Of a stretch of 64,000 nt of DNA, positions 7,634 to 16,846 are shown one piece after another. The notes under the pieces are model-generated. The model was not told the origin of the DNA. It did not search any database and worked only from the letters and a program-made list of their open reading frames with translations. The stretch lies in the NCBI RefSeq assembly GCF_000011645.1, contig NC_006270.3:1547501-1611500 (forward strand), in the 5' to 3' direction. The translations under genes and the position numbers were made by a program. Source of the DNA: Bacillus licheniformis DSM 13 = ATCC 14580. Its GTDB lineage: Bacteria > Bacillota > Bacilli > Bacillales > Bacillaceae. Position 1 is the stretch's first letter. Each line of letters opens with the position of its first letter.

Positions 7634-9541
7634 ATGCAATTAGAGATCGGGAAGCAATCGCAGCAAAACCGTCACACGTTGCAATTTGAAAATTGGAGGC
7701 AGCACGGGGAATTGATAGCTGCGCTTTTGTCGGGTTTGTTGATTCTTGCAGGCTGGCTGTTGTCCGGCAATGAAACATTGTCCGTTGTTCTGTTTATTTT
7801 AGCTTTTTGTATCGGCGGCTTTGCTAAAGCGAAAGAAGGTATACAAGAAACGCTGTCGGAAAAAACGCTGAATGTTGAACTCTTGATGATTTTTGCGGCG
7901 GTCGGGTCTGCGCTGATCGGCTACTGGGCTGAAGGGGCCGTGTTAATTTTTATCTTTTCTCTCAGCGGAGCGCTTGAAACGTATACATTAAATAAAAGCA
8001 AACGCGATTTGACTTCACTGATGAAATTGGAGCCGGAGGAAGCCGTTTTGCTTGAAAAAGAAGGAACAAGAACCGTGGCGGCAGCCGATCTTCAGGCGGG
8101 CGACCTCATTCTTGTGAAGCCTGGAGAACGCATTGCGGCAGACGGAGAAATCGAAACCGGAAAAACGAGTATCGACGAATCGGCTCTAACGGGCGAATCC
8201 ATCCCAGCCGAAAAAACACTCGGAGACGCGGTTTTTGCGGGTACGGTCAATTTGAGCGGATCGCTCACGGTCCGTGTCACAAAGGCAAATGAAGATTCGT
8301 TGTTCAAAAAGATCATTCGGCTCGTTGAGTCTGCGCAAAACAGCGTTTCACCGTCGCAGGCGTTCATTGAGCGATTTGAAAATATTTACGTTAAAGGGGT
8401 TTTGCTTGCTGTCGGACTGCTGCTCTTTCTGCCGCATTTTTTGCTTGGCTGGAGCTGGAGCGAGACATTTTACAGAGCGATGGTGTTCATGGTCGTCGCT
8501 TCGCCGTGCGCCCTTGTCGCTTCAATCATGCCTGCCGCGCTGTCGCTGATATCAAATGGCGCAAGAAACGGCCTGCTTGTCAAAGGCAGCGTCTTTCTTG
8601 AAAAGCTTGGCAACAGCAAAATCGTTGCATTGGATAAAACGGGAACGATTACGAACGGAAAGCCCGGCGTGGAGGATATGCTTTTAGCTGCAGATATCGA
8701 GGAGCGCGAATGCTTGGAGGCTGCTGCTGCGATTGAGAAGCAGTCAGGCCATCCGCTTGCCAAAGCGATTGTCGAGTATGCAGAAGCAAAAGGCATCAAG
8801 CCGGCCGCGAATGTGTCGATTGAGGAGACGTCAGGGTTTGGCGTTCAGGCTCGATACAATGGAGAGACATGGCTGATCGGCAAAGCCGGATTTGTCGGGG
8901 AAGAGGCAGCCGGGCAATTTCTCACGGCGGCTGTTCAGGAGCTTGCCAAGCAGGGAAAAACAATTGTGTTCATGAAAAAAGGCGAAAAAATCGCGGGGTG
9001 TTTTGCATTAAAAGACCAAATCAGACCGGAAGCAAAAGCGGTGGTCGAAGAGCTGAACGCGCTTGGCGTTCAGACGGCGATGCTGACAGGGGACCAGCCT
9101 GAAACCGCAGCGGCCATCGCACGAGAAGCGGGCTTGAAAATCGTCGTTTCAGAATGCCTTCCTGACAGAAAAGTAGAGGAAGCGAAAAAGCTGAAAAAAA
9201 CATACGGAACAATCGTTATGGTGGGAGACGGAATCAATGATGCACCGGCCCTAGCCGCCGCTGATGTGGGGATCGCAATGGGGGGAGGAACAGATGTCGC
9301 ACTGGAAACGGCTGACGTCGTTTTAATGAAAAACGAATTGACAGGACTGACCAAAATGATTCGGCTCTCCCGGAAAATGAATACGATCATTAAACAAAAC
9401 GTCATTTTCTCGCTTGCTGTGATCTGTCTTTTAATCTGCAGCAACTTTCTTCAAATTCTTGATCTGCCGCTCGGTGTCATCGGGCATGAAGGCAGCACGC
9501 TGCTTGTGATTTTAAACGGTCTCAGACTGCTGAAATCCTAA
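7634..9541 (+). CDS. pfeT: Iron(II)-exporting P1B4-type ATPase PfeT (ZosA)
   Basis: The 635-residue protein has no N-terminal metal-binding domain. In order it shows the actuator loop TGES (in SALTGESIPAEK), the transmembrane metal site SPC (VASPCALVA), the phosphorylation motif DKTGT, the GDGIND hinge and a C-terminal HEGST motif. SPC plus HEG is the signature of P1B4 ATPases. PfeT (formerly ZosA/YkvW) pumps Fe(II) out of the cell and protects against iron and peroxide stress. The ATG at 7634 is chosen because GGGAGG ends 9 nt before it. The frame is open further upstream but without a ribosome site. The length fits the family (B. subtilis about 637). Confidence 0.93.
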   Translation: MQLEIGKQSQQNRHTLQFENWRQHGELIAALLSGLLILAGWLLSGNETLSVVLFILAFCIGGFAKAKEGIQETLSEKTLNVELLMIFAAVGSALIGYWAEGAVLIFIFSLSGALETYTLNKSKRDLTSLMKLEPEEAVLLEKEGTRTVAAADLQAGDLILVKPGERIAADGEIETGKTSIDESALTGESIPAEKTLGDAVFAGTVNLSGSLTVRVTKANEDSLFKKIIRLVESAQNSVSPSQAFIERFENIYVKGVLLAVGLLLFLPHFLLGWSWSETFYRAMVFMVVASPCALVASIMPAALSLISNGARNGLLVKGSVFLEKLGNSKIVALDKTGTITNGKPGVEDMLLAADIEERECLEAAAAIEKQSGHPLAKAIVEYAEAKGIKPAANVSIEETSGFGVQARYNGETWLIGKAGFVGEEAAGQFLTAAVQELAKQGKTIVFMKKGEKIAGCFALKDQIRPEAKAVVEELNALGVQTAMLTGDQPETAAAIAREAGLKIVVSECLPDRKVEEAKKLKKTYGTIVMVGDGINDAPALAAADVGIAMGGGTDVALETADVVLMKNELTGLTKMIRLSRKMNTIIKQNVIFSLAVICLLICSNFLQILDLPLGVIGHEGSTLLVILNGLRLLKS

Positions 9542-9546
9542 GCAAA

Positions 9547-9578
9547 GAAACGGCTGCATGCTAACGGCAGCCGTTTTT
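9547..9578 (+). terminator. Rho-independent terminator after pfeT
   Basis: Stem AACGGCTGC / GGCAGCCGTT with an eight-base loop and a T run. Confidence 0.85.
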
Positions 9579-9743
9579 CACATCAGAGGGCAGTTTGAGG
9601 AAGAGGCGGCAATAATAGAAGCGGGCGGCACCCCCACAATACATAAGCGGTGAGCAAGAGACGGGAAAAACTGATACAATGGATATGATGCTTTTACATT
9701 TTACATGTATGGTACGGAAACTGTCTCAAGGAGTGAACAGAGC

Positions 9744-10838
9744 ATGGAAAGAATTGAACAAATCTCTTCCTGGCTGAAAGAAAAAAACATATCTTCGGCT
9801 TTTATTCATTCAAAAGAAAACGTATTTTATCTTACCGGCTTTTATACAGAACCGCATGAACGGCTGATGGGCGTTTTTATTTTTCAAGATGAAGAGCCGT
9901 TTTTTGTTTGTCCGCAAATGGAGGCCGGTCAGGCGAGAGCAGCCGGCTGGGCGTATGAGATCATCGGATACGGGGATCATCAAAACCCTTGGGAACTCAT
10001 ATCCTCAGCGCTTCAAAAGCGAAACGGCCAATGTTTAAAAGTGGCGGTTGAAAAAGAAACGCTTGCTCTTTCGCGCGCCGAAATGCTGCAGGCGGTCACA
10101 AACGGTGCGGAGCTTGTCTCTGCAGAAGAAAGGCTGAACCAAATCCGCGTCATCAAAGACGAAAAAGAAATCAGCATCCTCCGCGAAGCGGCCAAGCTTG
10201 CCGATTACGGGGTCGAAGCAGGAGCCGCCGCATTAAAAGAGGGGATAGCGGAAATCGATGTCGTCGCTAAAATCGAGTATGAGCTGAAGAAAAAAGGAGT
10301 CCAGGGGATGTCGTTTTCCACAATGGTCCTTTTTGGAGAAAAATCGGGACAGCCGCACGGAAACCCCGGCAGCCGGACGCTCAAGCCGGGCGATTTCGTC
10401 CTCTTTGATTTAGGTGTAATCATTGACGGATACTGCTCTGATATTACAAGGACGCTCGTGTATCAAAATGTGAGCGAAAAACAAAAAGAAATATATAATA
10501 CGGTGCTTCAAGCCGAAACGGAGGCGCTTAAGATGAGCAAACCCGGTGTGAGAATCGGCGATCTTGATTTAAAAGCGCGCGGCATCATCGAAAAAGCGGG
10601 CTACGGCGATTACTTTCCGCACCGCCTAGGGCACGGGCTCGGGATTTCGCCTCATGAATACCCGTCCATGAGCCATAACAATGACGAACTTTTGAAACAA
10701 GGCATGGTATACACGATTGAACCCGGCATCTATGTGCCGGAAATCGGAGGCGTTCGCATCGAGGATGATGTACTTGTTACAGCCGATGGAGCAGAAGCGC
10801 TGACAAAGTATCCAAAAGAGCTGACTGTCATTTCATAA
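9744..10838 (+). CDS. ykvY: Xaa-Pro dipeptidase-like M24 peptidase YkvY
   Basis: This 364-residue cytoplasmic protein has an N-terminal creatinase-like domain (about 1-125) and a C-terminal pita-bread M24 domain. The two-metal ligands are visible: Asp residues in FDLGVIIDGYCSDITRT, His in HRLGHGLGISPHEYP, and Glu residues in YTIEPGIYVPE and VRIEDDV. Such enzymes cut dipeptides with proline at the second position. ATG at 9744 is preceded by AAGGAG. The frame extends upstream to 9705 without support. It stands as a single-gene unit with its own terminator. Confidence 0.9.
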   Translation: MERIEQISSWLKEKNISSAFIHSKENVFYLTGFYTEPHERLMGVFIFQDEEPFFVCPQMEAGQARAAGWAYEIIGYGDHQNPWELISSALQKRNGQCLKVAVEKETLALSRAEMLQAVTNGAELVSAEERLNQIRVIKDEKEISILREAAKLADYGVEAGAAALKEGIAEIDVVAKIEYELKKKGVQGMSFSTMVLFGEKSGQPHGNPGSRTLKPGDFVLFDLGVIIDGYCSDITRTLVYQNVSEKQKEIYNTVLQAETEALKMSKPGVRIGDLDLKARGIIEKAGYGDYFPHRLGHGLGISPHEYPSMSHNNDELLKQGMVYTIEPGIYVPEIGGVRIEDDVLVTADGAEALTKYPKELTVIS

Positions 10839-10873
10839 AAAATGGAACCCGCCGTGCGCGGGTTCTATTTTAT
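10838..10873. terminator. Bidirectional terminator between ykvY and a small minus-strand gene
   Basis: Perfect stem GAACCCGC / GCGGGTTC with loop CGTGC is flanked by A-rich and T-rich runs on both sides. It can end ykvY on the plus strand and the 44-aa gene on the minus strand. Confidence 0.85.
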
Positions 10874-10901
10874 TACGGAAGTGAATCTTTTCATCTCACC
10901 G

Positions 10902-11036
10902 TCAATCCTTTGAAATGAAGAAATCGTCAAAGGAACGGAATGGTTTGATTTCGTGTTTTTCTTTGAGGGGTTTCATCGCTGCTTTTGAAGACAGCACGAT
11001 AACGATACATAATAGGATCAGAATGAAGATGCCCAT
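10902..11036 (-). CDS. 44-aa single-pass membrane protein
   Basis: An ATG at 11034-11036 follows AGGAGAAGG and opens a 44-codon frame. It starts MGIFILILLCIVIVLSS, one transmembrane helix, followed by a charged tail (KAAMKPLKEKHEIKPF, then RSFDDFFISKD). The strong ribosome site, sensible topology (short outside, basic tail inside or the reverse) and a terminator shortly after the stop make it a likely real gene despite its size. No family is recognised. Confidence 0.65.
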   Translation of the reverse strand: MGIFILILLCIVIVLSSKAAMKPLKEKHEIKPFRSFDDFFISKD

Positions 11037-11527
11037 TTTCCTTCTCCTTTCTGGAATGTAAACGTGTTCAGCACCGGTGCTGTCTTCATTCTAAATTATG
11101 AAACGCTTTCCATATCAAGCCCTAAATCAATAAAAGAAACTTCTGATGCCAAAGGGTTCTGGAATATTTTGACCATCGCTTGAGTTTATTGGGGCTGCAT
11201 GCTGCCAAAAAAGTCCTGTGATGATCGTTTGATGAATGAATCTATGACGCCTTTTTGCTTTTGTTTTGGTGATTTAGTTTGATCAAAAGATAATCGGATT
11301 GCATCATTATTCTCATGTGAAAAATTTGTATACTTAGCTCAGAAGAAAGGGGGGATTACACGGGAAAAACACTGATAAATTACTGTTTTAGACAAAATCT
11401 TTTCATCTCGCATCCAGATATTTCAGTCTCCGCAACGATTGCGGAATCACCCATAAAACAAATAAGCATTAAGGATTTTTCTAATGATTTGAAGCCATCC
11501 ATTACCTCTGAAAGGAAGCTAGAAAGA
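11037..11527. other. Intergenic region between the small membrane gene and the Nep1-like gene
   Basis: No gene is seen. A perfect palindrome CAGCACCGGTGCTG lies around 11070-11085, upstream of the minus-strand small gene, and could be an operator. The region before the Nep1-like gene is AT-rich, with a TTGTATACTT segment near 11327-11336 but no clear sigma-A pair. Confidence 0.4.
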
Positions 11528-12253
11528 GTGAAAAAATTAGGGTTTGTACTGTTTATGTCGATGTTTGCTTTTGTCAGTGTAGTACCGGCAGCTGAGGCGA
11601 AAGTCATTGATCATGACAAAGTGCAAGGCTTCAGCGAAGTGACCCCTGTGACGGTTTCCCAAAAAGCGGCCAAACGTTTTCAGCCTTATTTGAAGGTTGC
11701 GAGCGGCTGCGTGCCTTTTCCGGCAGTTGACGCACAAGGCAACACAAGCGGAGGTCTGGAGCCTACCGGAGCGCCCGAAGGCCACTGCAGCAAAAGCGTG
11801 GGACAAGTGTACTCACGATCCGCATGGTATAATGGAGTTTGGGCGATTATGTATGCATGGTATTTTCCTAAAGATTCACCTCTGCCTTTAAAAGCATTCG
11901 GCCATCGACATGATTGGGAAGGTATCGTCGTATGGATCGACAATCCGGCAAATCAAAATCCAAAAGTGCTTTCCATCGCTTATTCTCAACACGGTAAATT
12001 TCAAAAAACAGCGCCAAACAACAATATTATGGAAGGCGATCATCCGAAGATCCGCTATGATGCTCCTCAACCGCCGATCAACCACAGCCTATATGTGGAC
12101 AGTGCAAAGGGCGGCACCCAGCCTCTCATCGGGTGGGAAGATTTGACGCCTGCCGCAAGAAACGCATTGAACACAACGGATTTCGGAAGCGCAAACGTTC
12201 CTTTCAATGATCACAATTTCACGAATAACCTAGGAAAAGCATGGTTTAGATAA
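11528..12253 (+). CDS. Nep1-like (NPP1) necrosis-inducing secreted protein
   Basis: This 241-residue protein has a signal peptide (KKLGFVLFMSMFAFVSVVPA, cleavage near AEA-KV) and the NLP hallmark heptapeptide GHRHDWE in FGHRHDWEGIVVWID. Two cysteines (SGCVPF and GHCSKS) in the first part match type 1 NLPs. NLPs of plant pathogens bind sphingolipids (GIPC) in plant membranes and cause leaf necrosis. Bacterial members are scattered in Bacillus, Pectobacterium and Streptomyces. GTG at 11528 is chosen because AAAGGAAG lies 9 nt upstream and it gives a compact signal peptide. The TTG at 11489 is less likely. It has its own terminator and no linked genes. Confidence 0.9.
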   Translation: MKKLGFVLFMSMFAFVSVVPAAEAKVIDHDKVQGFSEVTPVTVSQKAAKRFQPYLKVASGCVPFPAVDAQGNTSGGLEPTGAPEGHCSKSVGQVYSRSAWYNGVWAIMYAWYFPKDSPLPLKAFGHRHDWEGIVVWIDNPANQNPKVLSIAYSQHGKFQKTAPNNNIMEGDHPKIRYDAPQPPINHSLYVDSAKGGTQPLIGWEDLTPAARNALNTTDFGSANVPFNDHNFTNNLGKAWFR

Positions 12254-12270
12254 AAAATATTTCGAGTATC

Positions 12271-12310
12271 CGGCTGATTGTGAAATATTTTCATATCAGC
12301 CGATTTTTTT
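12271..12310 (+). terminator. Rho-independent terminator after the Nep1-like gene
   Basis: Stem CGGCTGAT / ATCAGCCG with a 16-nt loop and a run of seven T. Confidence 0.85.
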
Positions 12311-12477
12311 CGCCGCCTTGTACCTCCTCCGAAATCTTCTTCGCTGTTTTCTTCATATCAATAGAATCCCGAAAAAATGGCCAAAAGGATCAAAATCTAT
12401 GGCTCAAAGCGATATAATTTCTTTATGATGAAATGATCCGGATGTGCGAAAAGATTTGAATGAAAGAAGGGAAACGA

Positions 12478-13449
12478 ATGGCAAATATCAGGGAAATAGC
12501 TGAAGCGGCAGGGGTTTCCATCACGACTGTTTCGAGGGTTCTCAACGGCCACCCGTATGTCAAAGAAGAAAAGCGTCAAAAAGTTCTTGAGACGATTGAA
12601 CGCCTCGAATATGCAAGGAATATGCATGCCGTTCATTTATCCAAAGGCTTTTCCAACATGATAGGCGTTGTGCTGCCGACCATCAGCCTTCCTTATTTCG
12701 GCGAGCTGCTGGAAGGAATCGCTGAAGAAGCTGCGAAGGAAGGCGTTCACTTTTCGCTTTACCAAACAAATTATCAATTGGAAAAAGAAATTTTTGCATT
12801 GGAGCAGCTGAAACAAAGACAGGTGGACGGCCTGATTTTCTGTTCAAAAGCGATGTCCGATGAAGCGCTTTTGGACTGGCGTGAAACCGGCCCGTTCATC
12901 CTGTGCCAGGACTCAGGCGAGCAGCACTTTGCAACGGTCAGCATTCCGCATAAAGAAGCATTCAGACTTGGATTGGATTTTTTAATTGAAAAAGGGCACA
13001 CAAAAATCGCGATTGGTTTGGCAAGGAAAAACGGCATGAACAGCCATTTTCGCCTCAAGGCATACAAGGAAGCTTTGGCCGCGATCGGGGAGCCTTACCG
13101 GGAAGAGTGGGTATTTGAGCGGTCGCTGACAATTACCGACGGGCAAAAACTGTTCTCCGAATGGAAAGGGATGGAGGAGAAGCCGACGGCTGTTTTTGTC
13201 GCAAACGACCAAGTATCAGCCGGTATTTTTCTTGAAGCGCAGCGGCATCAAGTGGATATTCCCGGAAGCCTCGCTATTTTAAGCTGTGACAACCAGCCGA
13301 TCAGCGAAGTGCTCGGCATTTCAACAATTGAAATCAATATAAAGGAAATGGGGAAGCGCGCGTTTCGCCTTCTGCAAAAAAGAATCGGCGGCGCCGGGCC
13401 GGAAAAACTGACTGTTCCTTACAAGCTGATCAAAAGGGCGACTGTGTAA
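12478..13449 (+). CDS. ykvZ: LacI-family transcription regulator YkvZ
   Basis: The 323-residue protein begins with a LacI helix-turn-helix (IREIAEAAGVSITTVSRVLNG), then the hinge and a periplasmic-binding-like sensor domain (IGVVLPTISLPYFGEL through AILSCDNQPISEVL). It should bind DNA as a dimer and respond to a sugar or phosphosugar. The ligand and targets are unknown. It lies directly upstream of glcT, which hints at a link to sugar uptake, but no operator can be assigned. ATG at 12478 follows AGAAGGG. The upstream ATG at 12460 lacks a ribosome site. Confidence 0.88.
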   Translation: MANIREIAEAAGVSITTVSRVLNGHPYVKEEKRQKVLETIERLEYARNMHAVHLSKGFSNMIGVVLPTISLPYFGELLEGIAEEAAKEGVHFSLYQTNYQLEKEIFALEQLKQRQVDGLIFCSKAMSDEALLDWRETGPFILCQDSGEQHFATVSIPHKEAFRLGLDFLIEKGHTKIAIGLARKNGMNSHFRLKAYKEALAAIGEPYREEWVFERSLTITDGQKLFSEWKGMEEKPTAVFVANDQVSAGIFLEAQRHQVDIPGSLAILSCDNQPISEVLGISTIEINIKEMGKRAFRLLQKRIGGAGPEKLTVPYKLIKRATV

Positions 13450-13581
13450 TCAAAACATCAATCTTTTTCCAGACAGTGATCAAAATTCGACATTTTTCAT
13501 CAAAAACGTCAAAATAAATTGACGCGCTTTCATGAGTTTTGTACGATATGAGAGATTGATGACAAAAAGGAGCTGAGGATC

Positions 13582-14427
13582 GTGAACAGATCCTTTACCG
13601 TTGAAAAGGTACTCAACAACAACGTTTTAATCGCTCTCCATGATGATTACAGAGAAGTTGTCTTGATTGGCAAAGGAATCGGTTTTGGTAAAAAGCGCGG
13701 AGATCTTATCGAACATGAGAACTACGAAAAAATGTTTATCCTGGAAAATGATAAGGAACAATCGCAGTATAAGAAGCTCCTCACTTATGTCGATGAAAAA
13801 ATGGTTGATATCGCCAATGATGTCATCTACCATATCGCGCAAAAAATCGGCCAGCCGCTGAACGAACACATTCATGTCGCCCTGACGGACCATATCGCAT
13901 TTGCAGTTAAGCGTCTAGAAAAGGGATTTGATATGAAAAATCCGTTTTTGCTTGAGACGGAATCGCTTTATCCGAAGGAATACGAAGTCGCCAAGGAAGC
14001 CGTCGATATGATTAATGAAAAATCCGACATTCAGCTGCCTGAAGGTGAAATCGGGTTCATCGCGCTTCATATCCACAGTGCGATGACAAACCGCCCGCTT
14101 TCTGAAGTCAATCAGCATTCACAACTGATCTCCAGGCTTGTCCAGGTCATCGAAGATTCATTCCAGATGCAAGTCAACAGGGAAAGCGTGAACTATTTGC
14201 GGCTGATCAGGCACTTGCGCTTTACGATTGACAGGATAAAACGGGACGAGCCGATTCAGGAACCGGAAAAATTAATGTTGTTGTTGAAAACGGAATATCC
14301 GCTGTGTTACAATACTGCTTGGAAGATGATCAAGATCTTGCAGCAAGCGCTCAAGAAACCGGTTCATGAGGCAGAAGCCGTTTATTTGACATTGCATTTG
14401 TACCGTTTGACTAATAAAATTTCATAA
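13582..14427 (+). CDS. glcT: BglG-family antiterminator GlcT
   Basis: This 281-residue protein has an N-terminal RNA-binding CAT domain (FTVEKVLNNNVLIALHDD, GKGIGFGKKRGD) and two PRD domains (about 65-170 and 170-281) with conserved histidines in DHIAFAVKR, ALHIHSAM, RHLRFTIDR and TLHLYRL. When glucose is present, GlcT binds the RAT element in the ptsG leader and prevents termination. When glucose is absent, EIIGlc phosphorylates and inactivates it. The start is GTG after AAAAGGAG. It sits immediately upstream of its target, as in B. subtilis. Confidence 0.95.
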   Translation: MNRSFTVEKVLNNNVLIALHDDYREVVLIGKGIGFGKKRGDLIEHENYEKMFILENDKEQSQYKKLLTYVDEKMVDIANDVIYHIAQKIGQPLNEHIHVALTDHIAFAVKRLEKGFDMKNPFLLETESLYPKEYEVAKEAVDMINEKSDIQLPEGEIGFIALHIHSAMTNRPLSEVNQHSQLISRLVQVIEDSFQMQVNRESVNYLRLIRHLRFTIDRIKRDEPIQEPEKLMLLLKTEYPLCYNTAWKMIKILQQALKKPVHEAEAVYLTLHLYRLTNKIS

Positions 14428-14437
14428 CGCCTTTATA

Positions 14438-14536
14438 ACGTGTTACTGATTCGATCAGGCATGAGTGAAAAAAGGGGAGAAATGAAGACGCTGTCTTTTG
14501 TTTCTTAGTGTACCCGCTTTCACCATGCCTTTTTTG
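14438..14536 (+). promoter_or_regulatory. GlcT RAT element and overlapping ptsG leader terminator
   Basis: The RAT-like segment (14440-14467) holds the small hairpin CTGAT-TCG-ATCAG and runs into the terminator 5' arm GGCATGAGTGAAA (14458-14470). The 3' arm TTTCACCATGCC (14518-14529) is followed by six T. RAT folding and terminator folding exclude each other. GlcT binding to RAT is the known switch for ptsG. Confidence 0.85.
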
Positions 14537-14649
14537 TCGTTCTAAAGGCGAAATGTAAACGGTTTATTTAGATGAAAAAGCAGTCTTTTGAACGAAGTTG
14601 TCATGAATTTTTGCTGTAAGGTCAAACTATTCTTAGAGGGGGTTAAAAA

Positions 14650-16746
14650 ATGTTTAAATCGCTATTTGGCGTTCTGCAAAAAATTGGACGAGCGCTGATG
14701 CTTCCTGTTGCCATCCTGCCGGCTGCAGGGATTCTGCTCGCGCTTGGTAATGCCATGCAAAATCCGCAGATGACAAAAGTCGCACCATTCTTAACGAACA
14801 GCACCGTTCAGCTTGTTGCGAAAGTGATGGAAAGTTCAGGTGACGTTGTGTTCACCAACTTGGCGCTCCTTTTCGCTGTCGGGGTTGCCATCGGTTTGGC
14901 TAACGGCGACGGCGTTGCCGGAATCGCTGCTATTATCGGATATCTTGTTATGAATGTCACGATGAGTGCAGTGCTCCTTCAAAACGGTTCAATTCCAAGC
15001 GATGCAGTTGAAAGAGCACAGTTCTTTACTCAAAACCATCCGGAATACACGACAATGCTCGGGATACCGACATTGGCAACGGGAGTATTCGGGGGTATTA
15101 TTGTCGGTGTCCTGGCCGCAGCCATGTACAATCGATTCTACACAATCGAGCTTCCGCAATATTTAGGATTCTTTGCCGGAAAGCGCTTTGTTCCGATTAT
15201 TACATCTATTTGTGCATTGCTGCTGGGACTTGTTATGCTGTTTATCTGGCCGCCAATTCAAGGCGCACTGAACAGCTTTTCAACGAACCTGCTTGCAGCC
15301 AATGAAGCGGTCGCAGCTCTCATCTTCGGAATGATTGAGCGGGCTCTGATTCCGTTCGGTCTGCACCATATTTTCTACTCGCCGTTCTGGTATGAGTTCT
15401 TCAGCTATACGAACCAGGCGGGAGAAATTGTCCGCGGTGACCAAAGAATTTTCATGGCGCAAATCAAAGACGGCGTCGAATTGACAGCGGGTACATTTAT
15501 GACCGGTAAGTATCCGTTCATGATGTTCGGTCTTCCTGCGGCAGCGCTTGCCATTTATCATGAAGCAAAACCGCAGAACAAAAAGCTTGTTGCCGGTATT
15601 ATGGGGTCAGCAGCCTTAACATCATTCTTAACAGGGATCACTGAGCCGATCGAATTCTCATTCCTGTTCGTCGCACCGATTCTGTTTGCGATTCACTGTG
15701 TGTTTGCCGGCCTGTCATTCATGATGATGGACATCTTGAATGTTAAGATCGGGATGACGTTCTCCGGCGGTTTGATCGACTACTTCCTGTTCGGAATTCT
15801 GCCGAACCGTACAGCTTGGTGGCTTGTCATTCCTGTCGGTTTAGTCCTGGCTGTCATCTACTACTTCGGATTCAGATTTGCCATCCGCAAGTTCAACTTG
15901 AAAACGCCTGGACGCGAAGATGCAGCTGCAGAACCCGCTGATGAAGGCAAAGAAGCAGCAGGAGATCTTCCTTATCAAATTCTTGAAGCGATGGGTGACC
16001 AGGAAAATATCAAGCACCTTGACGCTTGTATCACAAGACTTCGCGTAACAGTCAACGATCAGAAGAAAGTTGACAAAGAGCGCTTGAAAAAACTCGGCGC
16101 TTCCGGCGTGCTGGAAGTCGGCAATAACATCCAAGCGATATTCGGACCAAGATCCGACAATTTAAAATCACAAATGCAAGACATTATGTCAGGCCGGACG
16201 CCTCGTCCTGAAAAAGCGCCGAACGCTGCCGAGGAAGTGGAGCAGCAAATCGAAGAAGCTATGGTTGAGCCTCTTCAAAACGAATCAGGTGAAGAAGTAT
16301 TCGTTTCACCGCTTGCGGGTGAACTTCATCCGATTGCAGATGTTCCGGACCAAGTATTCTCCGGAAAAATGATGGGTGACGGATTTGCGATTCTTCCTGC
16401 AGAAGGCACAGTTGTGTCACCTGTAAGAGGGAAAGTGCTGAACGTGTTCCCGACAAAGCATGCGATCGGTCTGCAGTCTGACGGCGGCAGAGAAATTCTG
16501 ATCCACTTTGGAATCGACACAGTCAGTCTGAAAGGAGAAGGCTTCACTTCATTTGTTTCTGAAGGTGACAGGGTTGAGCCTGGCCAGAAACTGCTTGAAG
16601 TCGACATTGAAAAAGTGAAGGACAATGTACCTTCCCTGATGACGCCGATCGTGTTCACGAACCTTCAAGAAGGAGAAAGCGTGAGCTTGCAGGCAGAAGG
16701 CAATGTCAGCCTGACACAGGACGACATCGTCCGCATCGAAAAATAA
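14650..16746 (+). CDS. ptsG: Glucose-specific PTS permease EIICBA
   Basis: This 698-residue fusion has an EIIC membrane domain (about 1-400; LMLPVAILPAAGILLALGNAM, GITEPIEFSFLFVAP), an EIIB domain (about 430-515) with the phosphorylated cysteine in LDACITRLRV, a charged linker, and an EIIA domain (about 550-698) with the active histidine in ILIHFGIDTVSLKGEGF. It transports and phosphorylates glucose with phosphate from HPr and also phosphorylates GlcT. ATG follows GAGGGGG. Expression depends on antitermination in the leader. Length equals that of B. subtilis PtsG. Confidence 0.97.
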   Translation: MFKSLFGVLQKIGRALMLPVAILPAAGILLALGNAMQNPQMTKVAPFLTNSTVQLVAKVMESSGDVVFTNLALLFAVGVAIGLANGDGVAGIAAIIGYLVMNVTMSAVLLQNGSIPSDAVERAQFFTQNHPEYTTMLGIPTLATGVFGGIIVGVLAAAMYNRFYTIELPQYLGFFAGKRFVPIITSICALLLGLVMLFIWPPIQGALNSFSTNLLAANEAVAALIFGMIERALIPFGLHHIFYSPFWYEFFSYTNQAGEIVRGDQRIFMAQIKDGVELTAGTFMTGKYPFMMFGLPAAALAIYHEAKPQNKKLVAGIMGSAALTSFLTGITEPIEFSFLFVAPILFAIHCVFAGLSFMMMDILNVKIGMTFSGGLIDYFLFGILPNRTAWWLVIPVGLVLAVIYYFGFRFAIRKFNLKTPGREDAAAEPADEGKEAAGDLPYQILEAMGDQENIKHLDACITRLRVTVNDQKKVDKERLKKLGASGVLEVGNNIQAIFGPRSDNLKSQMQDIMSGRTPRPEKAPNAAEEVEQQIEEAMVEPLQNESGEEVFVSPLAGELHPIADVPDQVFSGKMMGDGFAILPAEGTVVSPVRGKVLNVFPTKHAIGLQSDGGREILIHFGIDTVSLKGEGFTSFVSEGDRVEPGQKLLEVDIEKVKDNVPSLMTPIVFTNLQEGESVSLQAEGNVSLTQDDIVRIEK

Positions 16747-16793
16747 ATTCACAAAATGGCCGTACTTGTCAGATGACATGTACGGCTGTATGA

Positions 16794-16799
16794 TATAAT
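16794..16799 (+). promoter_or_regulatory. Putative ptsH promoter -10 box
   Basis: TATAAT at 16794-16799 lies 48 bp before ptsH, directly after an inverted repeat GCCGTAC / GTACGGC (16759-16787). A matching -35 at normal spacing is not obvious. The inverted repeat may attenuate ptsG read-through. A separate, constitutive ptsHI promoter is known in B. subtilis. Confidence 0.45.
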
Positions 16800-16846
16800 A
16801 TTGTGAATGTACTCAAAGCTTTAAATTAAAAGGAGATTGATAAAAA

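Noticed and set aside
11100..11120. cre-like sequence TGAAACGCTTTCCA
   Set aside because: Aligned on the CG core it has four mismatches to the cre consensus.
16755..16790. Hairpin after ptsG as full terminator
   Set aside because: The stem is followed by TGTATGATATAATA, not a T run. It fits a promoter region or a weak pause better.
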